From contig NZ_SMFX01000001.1 in the NCBI RefSeq assembly GCF_004339085.1, positions 2,177,413 through 2,241,412 of the forward strand: DNA of 64,000 nucleotides. Direction: 5' to 3'. Shown here piece after piece: positions 9,358 through 19,037 of the stretch. Made by a program: the position numbers and the translations under genes. Each line of letters opens with the position of its first letter. Within the stretch, counting starts at the first letter, position 1. The notes under the pieces are model-generated. The model was not told the origin of the DNA. It did no database searches and worked only from the letters and a program-made list of their open reading frames with translations. The DNA comes from Thiogranum longum (GTDB taxonomy: Bacteria; Pseudomonadota; Gammaproteobacteria; DSM-19610).

Positions 9358-9720
9358 GACCACCCCACTACAGTGACAATTTTCTGTCGTTACGAGGTCA
9401 GCGGCAAGTTTGGCGGGAGATTGATAGCTATTGACCCACCCTTCTCACGGGGCGTCTGGGTGTGAGCACTACGCTGGCCGGGATTATCACAGCAAATTTG
9501 ATTTTATTACTTTATTAACAACATGTTATAGTTTTTATGTAAGGTTTGACTATGCGTAATCCTTGCTCACTGTTTCAAGTTCTCCCTGAAGCAACCAGGA
9601 AAAATTCCGTTTCCGGAGGCCCATTCCGACCCTGGACAGCACTTCCTCGCACTGGCAAGCAAATTGCAGTTCTCATCATACGTTTTAAGGATCCACTGAC
9701 ATAAACAACGAGAACCCGCT
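9358..9720. other. Divergent promoter region between the aspartic protease gene and the wsp operon
   Basis: This 363-nt stretch must contain the wsp operon promoter. A TATAGT box at 9527-9532 lies in an AT-rich tract, but no convincing -35 element is at the right distance. A 50-codon reading frame (9552-9704) lies inside it and is listed separately. I see no RNA gene. Confidence 0.4.
9552..9704 (+). CDS. Possible 50-residue leader peptide upstream of wspA
   Basis: An ATG at 9552 has AAGG seven nt upstream and opens a frame of 50 codons ending at TAA 9702-9704, which is 16 nt before wspA. The peptide ([17 protein letters not shown]...) shows no known motif. Its existence rests only on the ribosome site and position. 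It could equally be a chance frame in the wsp leader. Confidence 0.25.
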   Translation: MRNPCSLFQVLPEATRKNSVSGGPFRPWTALPRTGKQIAVLIIRFKDPLT

Positions 9721-11739
9721 ATGCGAATCGAAAATTTTTCAATCAAGGCATTGACCATAGGCGCCGTGTTGTTGATAGGGGGCATCGGCATCAGCACCTC
9801 GTTCATCACCGAAAATGCATACCGGGATGCAGCAACCCGAGCGCATGTCGAAACGGTGGCACAAATACTCGACGCAACCAGTCGTGCTGCACTCTCGGAA
9901 ATGGAAGCCAATGCTTCACACCTCGCCAGCGCCGCCATCAAAACCTTTTCCCGCCAACCCGGACTTGCGAGCTATCTGGCCGAGGCACCGGCAGGCACAG
10001 CTAACCCTGTACTGGCAAAGCTGCTTCGCGCTCCACTTGACACGGATCTGCCACGACTCCGGCCTGTATCGACTCATCTCTACAACAGCAGCAGGCAACT
10101 TCTCATGTCCAGCGGAGAAGGAGCCGGTCTCGACAGCCCCTTGCTGAAAGGTGATGACCTTGAGCAGTCTGCACAGGGATTCTGGCTGGACGGTGACCTG
10201 CCCCGCTATTCAATCCTGCGCCCGATCGGAAAAAATGCAGGCAAAGGCTACCTGGAATTACGCTTTGACCCCGTCTACGCACTGCAGTCAGTAACAAACC
10301 TCACCGGCCTGCCGGTGCATATCAATACAATAAGCGGGGTGCCTCTCTATGAAAGTCCAGAGTGGACAGCGCCAGGTGAAGCGACACCGGAAGTCACCCT
10401 GCTGGTAACACCGGAGAACGGACCACCACTGGCGCAACTGGCCGCACTTGACGATCTTTCCGCACTTTACAAAGCCGCCCGTGAAGAACGTAATTCGACC
10501 ACCGGTATATTTATCGCTGTGCTGGGTATTGCACTACTTGTCGTAATCATACTGCTTGACCGGTTTCTGTTCCGTCCACTCAGCGCAATGCTTGAGGATA
10601 TGCATCGCGTCGCACAGGGCGACACGAGTGTCCAGGTCAACAACCATGCCCTGAAAGAACTCCAACTGCTGGCGGATACATTCAACGCCACTAACCGCAA
10701 GGTGGAAAGCATTATTGAACGCGAGCGCCAGGCTTCGGAAGACATTCGTGGCAAAGTGGAGCTGATACAGGAAGTCGTTGCCATGGCCGCCGAAGGCGAT
10801 CTGACCGGGCAAATCATGGTGTACCGGGACCAGGACATCATTTCCGAGCTGGCGGGTGGAATCCAGCAAATGCTCGACAGCCTCAACTCACTGGTGGCAC
10901 GTATCCAGCAGTCTGGCGTACAAGTTACCTCCTCGGCAACTGAAATCGCGGCAACAGCCAAACAGCAGGAAGCCACGGTGACGGAGCAGGCGGCTACTAC
11001 CAATGAAATCAAGGCAACGGTCACGGAAATCACTGCCACCTCGAAAGAACTTGTCAATACCATGAGCGAGGTTACAGAGGTCGCGTGGAAGACCTCGGAA
11101 AATGCCAACACCGGTCGCTCGTCCCTGCAACGCATGGAATCAACCATGCATCAGATGATGGATGCCACAGAGTCGATCGGTTCCAAGCTGTCCGTATTAA
11201 GTGAAAAAGCCGGCAACATCAATACCGTGGTCACCACCATCAACCGCGTGGCCGATCAGACAAACCTGCTTTCGCTGAACGCGGCGATAGAGGCCGAGAA
11301 GGCAGGCGAATACGGGGTCGGGTTTGCCGTGGTCGCCACGGAAATACGTCGCCTTGCTGACCAGACCGCTGTAGCCACCTGGGACATCGAGCAAATGGTC
11401 AAGGAAATGCAATCTGCTGTTTCAGCAGGTGTCATGGGTATGGAAAAGTTTTCTGAAGAAGTCCGCCGCGGTGTCGACGATGTGCGTCAGGTCGGCTCGC
11501 AGCTGGCCAGTATTATCGAACAGGTCGAGACCCTGATACCACGCTTTGAGGAGGTCAACGAGGGGATGATTTCCCAATCTCAGGGTGGCAACCAGATCCG
11601 TGACTCGATAGTCCAGCTGAGTGAATCTGCACAACAAACAGCTGATTCACTACGCCAGTCCAACGGCGCCATCATGCAACTCAACGAAGCAGCCCAGCGC
11701 CTTCAGGAAGGCGCATCACACTTCCGGGTGAACTCCTGA
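9721..11739 (+). CDS. wspA: Methyl-accepting chemotaxis receptor WspA
   Basis: This is the surface-contact receptor of the Wsp chemosensory system. The 672-residue product has a first membrane helix at about 9-30, a periplasmic domain to about 260, a second helix at about 262-285 ([19 protein letters not shown]), a HAMP domain and a long cytoplasmic coiled coil. The signalling tip reads [20 protein letters not shown], and the flanks ([54 protein letters not shown]) match the WspA pattern closely. It is longer than the roughly 540 residues of Pseudomonas WspA, with the extra length in the periplasmic part and the linker region. It heads a seven-gene operon. Confidence 0.95.
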   Translation: MRIENFSIKALTIGAVLLIGGIGISTSFITENAYRDAATRAHVETVAQILDATSRAALSEMEANASHLASAAIKTFSRQPGLASYLAEAPAGTANPVLAKLLRAPLDTDLPRLRPVSTHLYNSSRQLLMSSGEGAGLDSPLLKGDDLEQSAQGFWLDGDLPRYSILRPIGKNAGKGYLELRFDPVYALQSVTNLTGLPVHINTISGVPLYESPEWTAPGEATPEVTLLVTPENGPPLAQLAALDDLSALYKAAREERNSTTGIFIAVLGIALLVVIILLDRFLFRPLSAMLEDMHRVAQGDTSVQVNNHALKELQLLADTFNATNRKVESIIERERQASEDIRGKVELIQEVVAMAAEGDLTGQIMVYRDQDIISELAGGIQQMLDSLNSLVARIQQSGVQVTSSATEIAATAKQQEATVTEQAATTNEIKATVTEITATSKELVNTMSEVTEVAWKTSENANTGRSSLQRMESTMHQMMDATESIGSKLSVLSEKAGNINTVVTTINRVADQTNLLSLNAAIEAEKAGEYGVGFAVVATEIRRLADQTAVATWDIEQMVKEMQSAVSAGVMGMEKFSEEVRRGVDDVRQVGSQLASIIEQVETLIPRFEEVNEGMISQSQGGNQIRDSIVQLSESAQQTADSLRQSNGAIMQLNEAAQRLQEGASHFRVNS

Positions 11740-11749
11740 GATCGCGCAG

Positions 11750-12208
11750 ATGTTGATGCTGTTATTCCAGTTGGGCAACAGTCGCTACGCGATACCGGCC
11801 CATGAGGTCGTCGAAATCGCTTCGATGGTTGAGCTGGACCCCCTGCCAATGACGCCTGGCTACATTGCAGGCCTGTTCAATTACCGTGGGCAGCATGTGC
11901 CGGTAATGGATCTGTGCCAGTTACTCAACAAGCGCGCCTGCAGCAATCTCATTACCACACGCATGATCCTGGTTAATTTCCCGCTGACGAACGGCGGCAC
12001 GCGCATACTGGGGCTACTGGCCGAGCGCGTAACCGAGACACTTCGAATTGATGAGCAGGATTTCACCGATACCGGCATCAGCATCCCCGAGGCACCCTTT
12101 ATCGGACGTGCCGCACACTCTGACCAGGGACTGGTACAGCAGCTGTCCATAACCGAGCTGGTGCCTGCAGATGTACAATCCCAACTGTACTCGAGCGGGG
12201 CAGCCTGA
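11750..12208 (+). CDS. wspB: CheW-like coupling protein WspB
   Basis: The product is a 152-residue single CheW domain (FQLGNSRYAIPAHEVVEIA, PGYIAGLFNYRGQHVPVMDL). It is expected to link the WspA receptor tip to the WspE kinase. It starts 10 nt after wspA and ends one base before the GTG of wspC, so translation is probably coupled. The order receptor-CheW-CheR-CheW-CheA-CheB-GGDEF is the basis for the Wsp name. Confidence 0.92.
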   Translation: MLMLLFQLGNSRYAIPAHEVVEIASMVELDPLPMTPGYIAGLFNYRGQHVPVMDLCQLLNKRACSNLITTRMILVNFPLTNGGTRILGLLAERVTETLRIDEQDFTDTGISIPEAPFIGRAAHSDQGLVQQLSITELVPADVQSQLYSSGAA

Positions 12209-12209
12209 C

Positions 12210-13484
12210 GTGTCGCTCGCCTCTATTGCACAATTACTGCAGGAGCGTATGGGGCTATACAGTTCCACGGTTGGAGTGAGTACGATCCAGCTTGCCGTGG
12301 AACAGCGTATGCGGGCATGCGGTACTGAAGATGTGAATGACTACGCACGGGTACTTTCATGTTCAGCTACCGAACTGGATGCACTGACTGACACTGTCAT
12401 CATACCGGAAACCTGGTTTTTCAGGGACGCAAACCCGTTTGCTGCATTCAAACAATGGCTGCAGGAAGTCTGGCAACCTGAGCATGCCGGCAGCACCCTG
12501 CGTATATTGAGTGTGCCATGTTCGAGCGGTGAGGAAGCCTACACACTTGCCATGTGCCTGTCTGATACAGGCATACCTCCTGACAGGGCTCGTATCGACG
12601 CCATCGATATCAGCCACACCAATATAGAAAAAGCCATCATGGGTGAATACGGCAGAAACTCCTTTCGTGGTAACTCCCTGGACTTCCGGGACAGGCATTT
12701 CCAGCCTTCCGGGAACCGTTATAGAATTAATGATCAGATTCGTGAATACATCAGTTTTAAACAAGCCAACCTGCTCGATGACAGCTTTACCCGTAACCGC
12801 GACTCCTACAATGTTATCTTCTGCCGCAACCTGCTGATCTATTTTGATCGTAAAACACAGGATACAGCGATTGACCGCCTCCAGATGCTATTACAACCCG
12901 ACGGGCTACTCTTTCTCGGTCACTCGGAAACCGCATTGTTACTTAACCGGGAATTTTCACCACTGAAGAATCCGCGTTGTTTCGGCTTTTATCGCGATAC
13001 GGAACTGACAGAAAACAAACAAAATTCCAGGCCCAGGCCAAAGCGCAGTCAGTTAAACCGACAAACTGTCGCCCCCTCCAGAACAGCTGAACCACTGCCA
13101 TTCTCTGACATAAAGCCAGTTGCCTCCGTCAAGGCAGATACTACTGCCAGCAACAATCCGGGTACATTACTTCAGCAGGCTTTTCAGCTCGCCGACGAAG
13201 GTCACCTGGGAGAGGCAGCAGAGCAATGTGAGGCCCTGCTGACGACATATGATAACCAGGCCGATGCTTATTACTTGCTCGGGCTGATTCGCGAATCCAC
13301 CGGAAACCTTATCGAGGCAGAACAACTGTTGCGCAAGGCTGTATACCTTGACCCGGTACACCATGAAGCACTGGTACATCTTGGAATTATCTGTGAACAG
13401 CTTGGAGATGACACGAATGCAATCCGCTTTCGAAATCGCGCCACACGTACAACCAAACCGCTGACAACAGAAGCAGTGAAATGA
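12210..13484 (+). CDS. wspC: CheR-type methyltransferase with C-terminal TPR, WspC
   Basis: It methylates glutamates on WspA using S-adenosylmethionine and so sets receptor sensitivity. I chose the GTG at 12210, one base after the wspB stop and preceded by GAGCGGGG. An upstream ATG at 12171 would overlap wspB. The 424-residue product has the CheR core (ETWFFRD, ILSVPCSSGEEAYTLAM, NVIFCRNLLIYFD, LFLGHSE). A low-complexity linker and a TPR segment follow (about 320-415, DAYYLLGLIRESTGNLIEAE). CheR-TPR fusions are characteristic of WspC. Confidence 0.93.
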   Translation: MSLASIAQLLQERMGLYSSTVGVSTIQLAVEQRMRACGTEDVNDYARVLSCSATELDALTDTVIIPETWFFRDANPFAAFKQWLQEVWQPEHAGSTLRILSVPCSSGEEAYTLAMCLSDTGIPPDRARIDAIDISHTNIEKAIMGEYGRNSFRGNSLDFRDRHFQPSGNRYRINDQIREYISFKQANLLDDSFTRNRDSYNVIFCRNLLIYFDRKTQDTAIDRLQMLLQPDGLLFLGHSETALLLNREFSPLKNPRCFGFYRDTELTENKQNSRPRPKRSQLNRQTVAPSRTAEPLPFSDIKPVASVKADTTASNNPGTLLQQAFQLADEGHLGEAAEQCEALLTTYDNQADAYYLLGLIRESTGNLIEAEQLLRKAVYLDPVHHEALVHLGIICEQLGDDTNAIRFRNRATRTTKPLTTEAVK

Positions 13485-14170
13485 CTGACTGCAAAGACAA
13501 CAGCGCTCAACAGCTGGATGACTGCTGGAACCGTATCGGTGTCTGGAGTACTGGCCGGGCGAGCTGCCCGGAACTGGAAAATGTCGTGCACTGCCGTAAC
13601 TGTGCCCTGTACTCTGCTGCCGGGCGCAAGGTTCTGGATCGACCGACATCGGATGACTACCGGCACGAGTGGACAGAACGCTTTGCCATCCCTCGCCAGG
13701 AAGAAAATTGCAAGACACAGTCAACCCTGTTGTTTCGGCTCGGAGATGAGTGGTTGGCAATGCAAAGCAACTGCATCGATGAGATTACTCCATTACGCTC
13801 TATCCATAGCCTGCCACGCACAGAGGGAACCCTCGTCAAAGGCCTGGTAAATATTCGTGGTGAGCTAAAACTATGTGTTTCCCTTGGCGCAATGCTGCAA
13901 CTGGATAAAGCACGCGAAGACTATATCGAAGACCGGGAAATTCATGAGCGAATGATATCTCTCTCCCGGGGTGATCAAAGCTTCGTGTTTCCTGCCAGCG
14001 AGGTATACGGCATCCATCATTACAGTGAGGATGCGTTACAGGCCTCGCCCACTACTGTTTCCCGCTCCAAATCAAGCTTTACCACCGGAATCCTGGAATG
14101 GCGTGACCGGCATATCGGCGTACTGGATACCGAACTGGTTTTCTATGCCTTATCAAAGGATCTGCAATGA
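13481..14170 (+). CDS. wspD: CheW-like coupling protein WspD with Cys-rich N-terminus
   Basis: The 229-residue product joins an N-terminal segment of about 75 residues to a CheW domain (LLFRLGDEWLAMQSNCIDEI, LVKGLVNIRGELKLCVSLG). The N-terminal part carries CWNRIGV, SCPELE and HCRNCALYSAAGRK, a Cys-rich signature that I recall as typical of WspD. It overlaps wspC by four nt (ATGA) and wspE by four nt, so the genes are translationally coupled. Together with WspB it provides the second coupling protein of the array. Confidence 0.92.
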   Translation: MTDCKDNSAQQLDDCWNRIGVWSTGRASCPELENVVHCRNCALYSAAGRKVLDRPTSDDYRHEWTERFAIPRQEENCKTQSTLLFRLGDEWLAMQSNCIDEITPLRSIHSLPRTEGTLVKGLVNIRGELKLCVSLGAMLQLDKAREDYIEDREIHERMISLSRGDQSFVFPASEVYGIHHYSEDALQASPTTVSRSKSSFTTGILEWRDRHIGVLDTELVFYALSKDLQ

Positions 14171-16458
14171 GCGAGGATCTCGGTAACTTTTCCATGCTCG
14201 AGTTGTTTCGCCTGGAGGTCGATAACCAGGCGGCCATCCTGAGCGATGGCCTGCTGTCCCTGGAACAACAGGACGATCCTTCAAAACAGCTGGAAGCCCT
14301 TATGCGTGCCGCGCACTCCATAAAGGGTGCTGCACGTATGGTGGACATCGATTCTGGTGTCAGGCTTGCACACGCTATGGAAGACTGTTTTGTGGCCGCC
14401 CAGAACAATGATCTGGTTTTGAAACCACAGCAGATTGACTTGCTACTGGAAGGCGTTGACCTCCTGGTAGCCGTATCAAGGGATGAGGCCAAAGCGGAAC
14501 AGGTCGACAGACTTTCAGACAGCATCTCGAATATCAGCGCACTCCCCTCCCCTGAAAATGAAGTCGGTGCAGACACAATACCTGTTTACGCCGAGCCGGC
14601 CAACAGTGACAACTTCGTCAGCACCTCACCGCCGGAAGAACCTGTATCCGATGAGACATCCACTACCGACGCAAAACCCCGGGCTGTCTTATCTGCTACC
14701 TCCGGTGATAAAGTCGCAGATGCAGTACGTGTCTCTGCTGAAAGCCTGAACCGACTTGTTGGACTCGCGGGCGAAGTACAGGTGGAGGCACGCTGGTTGC
14801 ATCCATTTTCCAATGCATTGCAACAGGTGAAACATCGCCAGGCAGAGCTGATCGAACTGCTGGACCACCTGAACGACAGCCTGCTGACCAGTAAAAGCGA
14901 CGAGTACAGCCGGACACTGGCTGGTGAAATTCATACCAAGGCAAACCGCTGTCGCCACCTGTTGTCTGACAGACTGATGGAACTGGATGAATTCGACCGT
15001 CGCCTGTATGGACTGGGCAATCGTCTTCACAGCGAGGTTATTGCAAGCCGTATGCGGCCTTTCTCTGATGCAACAAAAGGCTACCCACGGCTGGTACGGG
15101 ACATGGCCCGACAACTCGGCAAACAGGTTGAGCTCAAGATCGAAGGCTTGAGCACCCAGGTTGACCGGGACATTCTTGAATCTATTGATGCGCCACTCAA
15201 CCACCTGATACGCAACGCCCTGGATCACGGTATCGAAGCACCTGAACAGCGTCTCGCCGCTGGCAAGCCGGAACGGGCTACACTGACCGTCACCGCAACA
15301 CACAATGCCGGCATGCTGTCTATACAGGTACAGGACGATGGTCGTGGCATCGACACCGCAGCATTAAGAGAGAAAATTACCAGGCGTGGCATGGTCACTG
15401 AAACCATGGCCAGGGAACTTTCCGAGACAGAGCTGCTGGAATTCCTGTTTTTACCCGGTTTCTCAACCAGGGAGAAAGTCACCGAAATATCAGGCCGGGG
15501 TGTAGGGCTGGATGTTGTGCACAGCACAATCCAGAAAATGCGCGGTGTAGCACGCGCCACAACAGAACCTGGTAACGGTACCCGCTTTCACCTGCAGTTG
15601 CCCATCACACTTTCCGTAGTACGCGTGCTGCTCGTGGAGATCAGTGGCGAACCCTACGCTATCCCGCTGGCACGCATTGACCGTACAATGAAACTCGACA
15701 CCAGCCGGATCGAGTCTCTGGAAAACCGGCAATACTTCACTATCGACAATCAACATGTCGGTGTTGTGTTCGCCAGCCAGGTTCTCGGCAGCAAAGTTAC
15801 TCCAACAGTCTACGACGAGCTCCCGGTTGTCGTGCTGGGGGAACGCCTGAACCGCTCTGGCCTTGTTGTTGACCGCTTCATGGGAGAACGCAGTCTGGTA
15901 GTACATGCACTGGATCCACGTCTTGGAAAAGTACAGGACATCAGCGCTGCCAGTGTTCTTGAGAACGGTGATCCCTGCCTGATTATCGATGTTGATGACA
16001 TGCTGAGATCTATTGATATTCTTATCGCCGGAGGGCGACTTGACCGAATCAATAACGGTGATACCACCACAACCACACATGCCGGGAAACGTATCCTTGT
16101 CGTCGATGATTCCATTACGGTTCGCGAAGTTGAACGTAATATGCTCGCAACACGAGGCTACCACGTAGACGTTGCAGTCGATGGCATGGACGGGTGGAAC
16201 GCAGTTCGCATGAACGACTATGACCTGATTATCAGCGATGTCGATATGCCTCGCATGAACGGATTTGAATTTGTCCGGCTCATAAAACAGGACGACAGAC
16301 TACACGCTACGCCGGTAATGATAGTTTCATACAAGGACCGCGAGGAAGACCGGCAAAGCGGACTTGAAGCCGGCGCTGATTACTACCTGGCAAAAGGAAG
16401 TTTCCACGATGAGACCCTGATCGATGCTGTCATAGACCTTATCGGAACAGCGGAATAA
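14167..16458 (+). CDS. wspE: Hybrid CheA-type histidine kinase WspE
   Basis: The 763-residue kinase has an N-terminal HPt domain with phosphoacceptor His50 (RAAHSIKGAARMV) and a Pro/Glu-rich linker (about 120-180). A dimerisation region follows, then a CheA-type ATPase (LNHLIRNALDHGIE, VQDDGRGID, LFLPGFSTREKVTEISGRGVGLDVV), a CheW-like regulatory domain (about 480-610) and a C-terminal receiver (KRILVVDDSITVREVE, YDLIISDVDMPRMNG). The attached receiver separates WspE from chemotaxis CheA. It is expected to phosphorylate WspR and WspF. Confidence 0.95.
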   Translation: MSEDLGNFSMLELFRLEVDNQAAILSDGLLSLEQQDDPSKQLEALMRAAHSIKGAARMVDIDSGVRLAHAMEDCFVAAQNNDLVLKPQQIDLLLEGVDLLVAVSRDEAKAEQVDRLSDSISNISALPSPENEVGADTIPVYAEPANSDNFVSTSPPEEPVSDETSTTDAKPRAVLSATSGDKVADAVRVSAESLNRLVGLAGEVQVEARWLHPFSNALQQVKHRQAELIELLDHLNDSLLTSKSDEYSRTLAGEIHTKANRCRHLLSDRLMELDEFDRRLYGLGNRLHSEVIASRMRPFSDATKGYPRLVRDMARQLGKQVELKIEGLSTQVDRDILESIDAPLNHLIRNALDHGIEAPEQRLAAGKPERATLTVTATHNAGMLSIQVQDDGRGIDTAALREKITRRGMVTETMARELSETELLEFLFLPGFSTREKVTEISGRGVGLDVVHSTIQKMRGVARATTEPGNGTRFHLQLPITLSVVRVLLVEISGEPYAIPLARIDRTMKLDTSRIESLENRQYFTIDNQHVGVVFASQVLGSKVTPTVYDELPVVVLGERLNRSGLVVDRFMGERSLVVHALDPRLGKVQDISAASVLENGDPCLIIDVDDMLRSIDILIAGGRLDRINNGDTTTTTHAGKRILVVDDSITVREVERNMLATRGYHVDVAVDGMDGWNAVRMNDYDLIISDVDMPRMNGFEFVRLIKQDDRLHATPVMIVSYKDREEDRQSGLEAGADYYLAKGSFHDETLIDAVIDLIGTAE

Positions 16459-16467
16459 GCCGGAAAT

Positions 16468-17610
16468 ATGGTCAAAATCGCTATCGTGAACGACTCCATG
16501 CTGGCCGTTGAAAGTCTTCGACGCGTCCTCCATGACATCCCCGAATACCAGTTACTATGGGTGGCAAACGATGGCGAAGAGGCTGTTGCCCGCTGTGACC
16601 AGCACTGCCCTGACATTATCCTCATGGATCTGATAATGCCAAAGATGGATGGTATCGAAGCCACACGTATCATCAGCTCGCGTCACGATTGCGCCATACT
16701 CGTAGTCACAGCCATCGTCGAAGGTTATGCCGGACGTGTTTTCGAAGCCATGGGTGCAGGCGCGCTCGATGCCATTAATACACCGGTGCTCGGCACATCG
16801 GGTAGTGGCGAAGGTGCCACTTCACTGATCCGGAAAATCAGAACCATTACAATGCTGATAAGTGACAAACCCTCATGCAGGAAATCCGGAGAGCACACCG
16901 CTCAGGCAAGCCATGCAGATATACCAGAGGTGCCACTGATCGCCATCGGCGCATCTACCGGAGGACCGGCAGCACTTCGTGAAATTCTCCAGGCAATTCC
17001 ACAAGATTCGGGAGCCGCCATTGCCATCATTCAGCACGTTGATGAACAGTTTACTGCGAGCTTTATTAACTGGCTTAACGATTACTCCTCACTGTCTGTA
17101 CGTGCCGCCCGTCCCGGTGATCACTTCCAGGCCAACGAAGTTCTGGTGTGCGGCCGTGAAGACCACCTGATAATGACATCCGCCGGCAGTCTTGATTACA
17201 CACCGCATCCCATTGAGCAGGTGTATCGACCATCCGTTGATGTATTTTTCGAAAGCTTGTCAAAAAACTATAGAATACAGTCACTTGCAGTACTCCTCAC
17301 CGGCATGGGGAAAGACGGCGCCAGGGGCCTGAAAATGCTCCGCGAAAAAGGCTGGCATACATTGGCTCAAGATCAGGACAGCTGTGCCGTTTACGGTATG
17401 CCAAAGGCTGCAAAAGAGCTTGATGCAGCAGCAGAAATTCTGGCACTGGGGGACATTGGGCCAAGACTCGCCCAATGGACGGAAAAAGTAAGGGCGACCG
17501 CCCAAGAGGATGGCCCTGGGGCAAAAGGGAGCCCAGGGGGAAAGGCCTCTTCCGGAGGCCGGGGAAACGGAAACCGGAATGAACATGGAAAACGATCAGT
17601 CAGAACCTGA
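16468..17610 (+). CDS. wspF: CheB-type methylesterase WspF with unusual Gly-rich tail
   Basis: It removes methyl groups from WspA, and loss of WspF is known to lock Pseudomonas Wsp on. The 380-residue product has a receiver (IVNDSMLAVESLRRVL, IILMDLIMPKMDGIEA) and a methylesterase domain with the catalytic Ser (IAIGASTGGPAALRE), His (IIQHVDEQF) and Asp (LLTGMGKDGARGLKML). The conserved domain ends near WTEKVRA. About 37 further residues, rich in Gly, Lys and Arg, look like translated leader of the next gene, and the frame overlaps wspR by 32 nt. Confidence 0.94.
   Translation: MVKIAIVNDSMLAVESLRRVLHDIPEYQLLWVANDGEEAVARCDQHCPDIILMDLIMPKMDGIEATRIISSRHDCAILVVTAIVEGYAGRVFEAMGAGALDAINTPVLGTSGSGEGATSLIRKIRTITMLISDKPSCRKSGEHTAQASHADIPEVPLIAIGASTGGPAALREILQAIPQDSGAAIAIIQHVDEQFTASFINWLNDYSSLSVRAARPGDHFQANEVLVCGREDHLIMTSAGSLDYTPHPIEQVYRPSVDVFFESLSKNYRIQSLAVLLTGMGKDGARGLKMLREKGWHTLAQDQDSCAVYGMPKAAKELDAAAEILALGDIGPRLAQWTEKVRATAQEDGPGAKGSPGGKASSGGRGNGNRNEHGKRSVRT
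17514..17560 (+). promoter_or_regulatory. Two hairpins at the wspF-wspR junction
   Basis: CCCTGGG (17514-17520) pairs with CCCAGGG (17532-17538). GGCCTC (17544-17549) pairs with GAGGCC (17555-17560) across a 5-nt loop. Both lie inside the odd 3' tail of wspF and end 18 nt before the wspR ATG. They could control wspR translation or mRNA stability. No T-run follows, so they do not form a terminator. Confidence 0.45.
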
Positions 17611-18652
17611 TATCAACAGCGACAACGCACGTTGGGCTGTAGTGCTACTCGTCGACGACCAGCCAATGGTCGCCGAGGGTATACGGCGTATGATTGCAGA
17701 CGAACCCGACATCGAATTCCACTACTGCTCTGACCCGAAGCAGGCACTGAGGGACGCCACCAAAGTGAAGGCGACGGTCATTCTGCAGGACCTCGTAATG
17801 CCTGAAATTGACGGCATGACACTGGTACGCTTCTATCGTAACAACCCTGCCACACGAGACGTACCCGTCATCGTACTGTCCAGCAAGGATGACCCCAATA
17901 TAAAGAGTGATGCCTTCAACCAGGGCGCCACTGATTACCTGGTCAAGCTACCGGAGAAGGTTGAATTGCTGGCACGTATACGCGCTCATGCCAAGAGTTA
18001 CCTGGCTCAGAAAGAACGTGATCAGGCGTTTAAATCCCTGAGAAAAATGCAGGAACAACTTGAAATCATGAATCATGAGCTGGCGCACAGTAACCAGGAA
18101 CTGCAAAGGTTGTCCTCACTCGACGGACTGACAGGCGTTGCCAATCGTCGCCAGTTTGATGAGACCCTGGATCAGGAATGGCAACGTGCACAACGCACTG
18201 ATATGCCCCTGTCGCTGATTTTTGCCGACATCGATTTCTTCAAACGCTACAATGATCATTACGGCCATCAGGCCGGTGATGACACATTGAAGAAAGTGGC
18301 CGGCGCACTATCAATGACTGTGCACAGGCCGGCCGACCTGGTCAGTCGCTATGGCGGCGAAGAATTTGTTATGGTGTTGCCAGATACCACGCTTGAAGGC
18401 GCAGTGACGGTAGCCGAGAAGGTACTCGATAGCATCAAGGCTCTTAACATCCCACACGAGAATACAGATCAACACGACCGGGTCACTCTCAGTATTGGTG
18501 TAGCCACTCTGAGCCCGGGTGACAGGGACAAGCCCGACCGTCTGGTGGAAGCCGCTGACAAGGCGTTGTACCGCGCCAAGGAAGCCGGTCGAAATCGCGT
18601 GGAATCCTCAAACCCTGCCCAGGGCGAAGAAAAAGAACGCGCGTCCGTCTGA
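17579..18652 (+). CDS. wspR: Diguanylate cyclase response regulator WspR
   Basis: It makes c-di-GMP when phosphorylated by WspE. From the ATG at 17579 the product has 357 residues. The receiver has phosphoacceptor Asp71 (TVILQDLVMPEIDG). A coiled-coil linker (about 140-185) leads to a GGDEF domain with the active signature RYGGEEF and an intact RxxD inhibitory site (RPAD) five residues before it. The length and layout match WspR. An upstream in-frame start at 17510 would give an unlikely low-complexity N-terminus. A second ATG two codons downstream (17585) is also possible. Confidence 0.95.
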   Translation: MNMENDQSEPDINSDNARWAVVLLVDDQPMVAEGIRRMIADEPDIEFHYCSDPKQALRDATKVKATVILQDLVMPEIDGMTLVRFYRNNPATRDVPVIVLSSKDDPNIKSDAFNQGATDYLVKLPEKVELLARIRAHAKSYLAQKERDQAFKSLRKMQEQLEIMNHELAHSNQELQRLSSLDGLTGVANRRQFDETLDQEWQRAQRTDMPLSLIFADIDFFKRYNDHYGHQAGDDTLKKVAGALSMTVHRPADLVSRYGGEEFVMVLPDTTLEGAVTVAEKVLDSIKALNIPHENTDQHDRVTLSIGVATLSPGDRDKPDRLVEAADKALYRAKEAGRNRVESSNPAQGEEKERASV

Positions 18653-18713
18653 AGGTTAGAAACACCCCCCCTAAACCGTGTATCATGTGCGACTGTTGAA
18701 TCAGGAGCCTGTC

Positions 18714-19037
18714 ATGACCTTTGTAGTAGGTGAAAACTGTATCAAGTGCAAATACACGGATTGTGTCGAGGTCTGCCCGGTGGACTGCTTCCATGAAGGT
18801 CCGAATTTCCTGGTCATAGACCCGGAAGAATGTATCGATTGCACCCTGTGTGAACCGGAATGCCCCGCCGAGGCCATTTTTCCGGAAGACGACCTTCCGG
18901 AAGGTCAGGAAGCATTTCTTGAGCTGAATGAAGAACTCGCCCGGCAGTGGCCGGTCATCACCCAGCAAAAAGATCCGCCACCCGATGCCGACGACTGGCT
19001 AGGCAAGGAAGGCAAACTCAAACTGCTGGAACGTTGA
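18714..19037 (+). CDS. fdxA: 7Fe ferredoxin FdxA
   Basis: The ATG at 18714 follows CAGGAG. The 107-residue product has the seven-iron ferredoxin pattern: [20 protein letters not shown] near the N-terminus and [15 protein letters not shown] in the second half. These bind one [3Fe-4S] and one [4Fe-4S] cluster. The C-terminal ~50 residues are the usual extension. It transfers electrons in the cytoplasm, partner unknown. Its stop overlaps the likely TTG start of the next gene. A copy of fdxA near repair genes is not diagnostic of function. Confidence 0.92.
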   Translation: MTFVVGENCIKCKYTDCVEVCPVDCFHEGPNFLVIDPEECIDCTLCEPECPAEAIFPEDDLPEGQEAFLELNEELARQWPVITQQKDPPPDADDWLGKEGKLKLLER

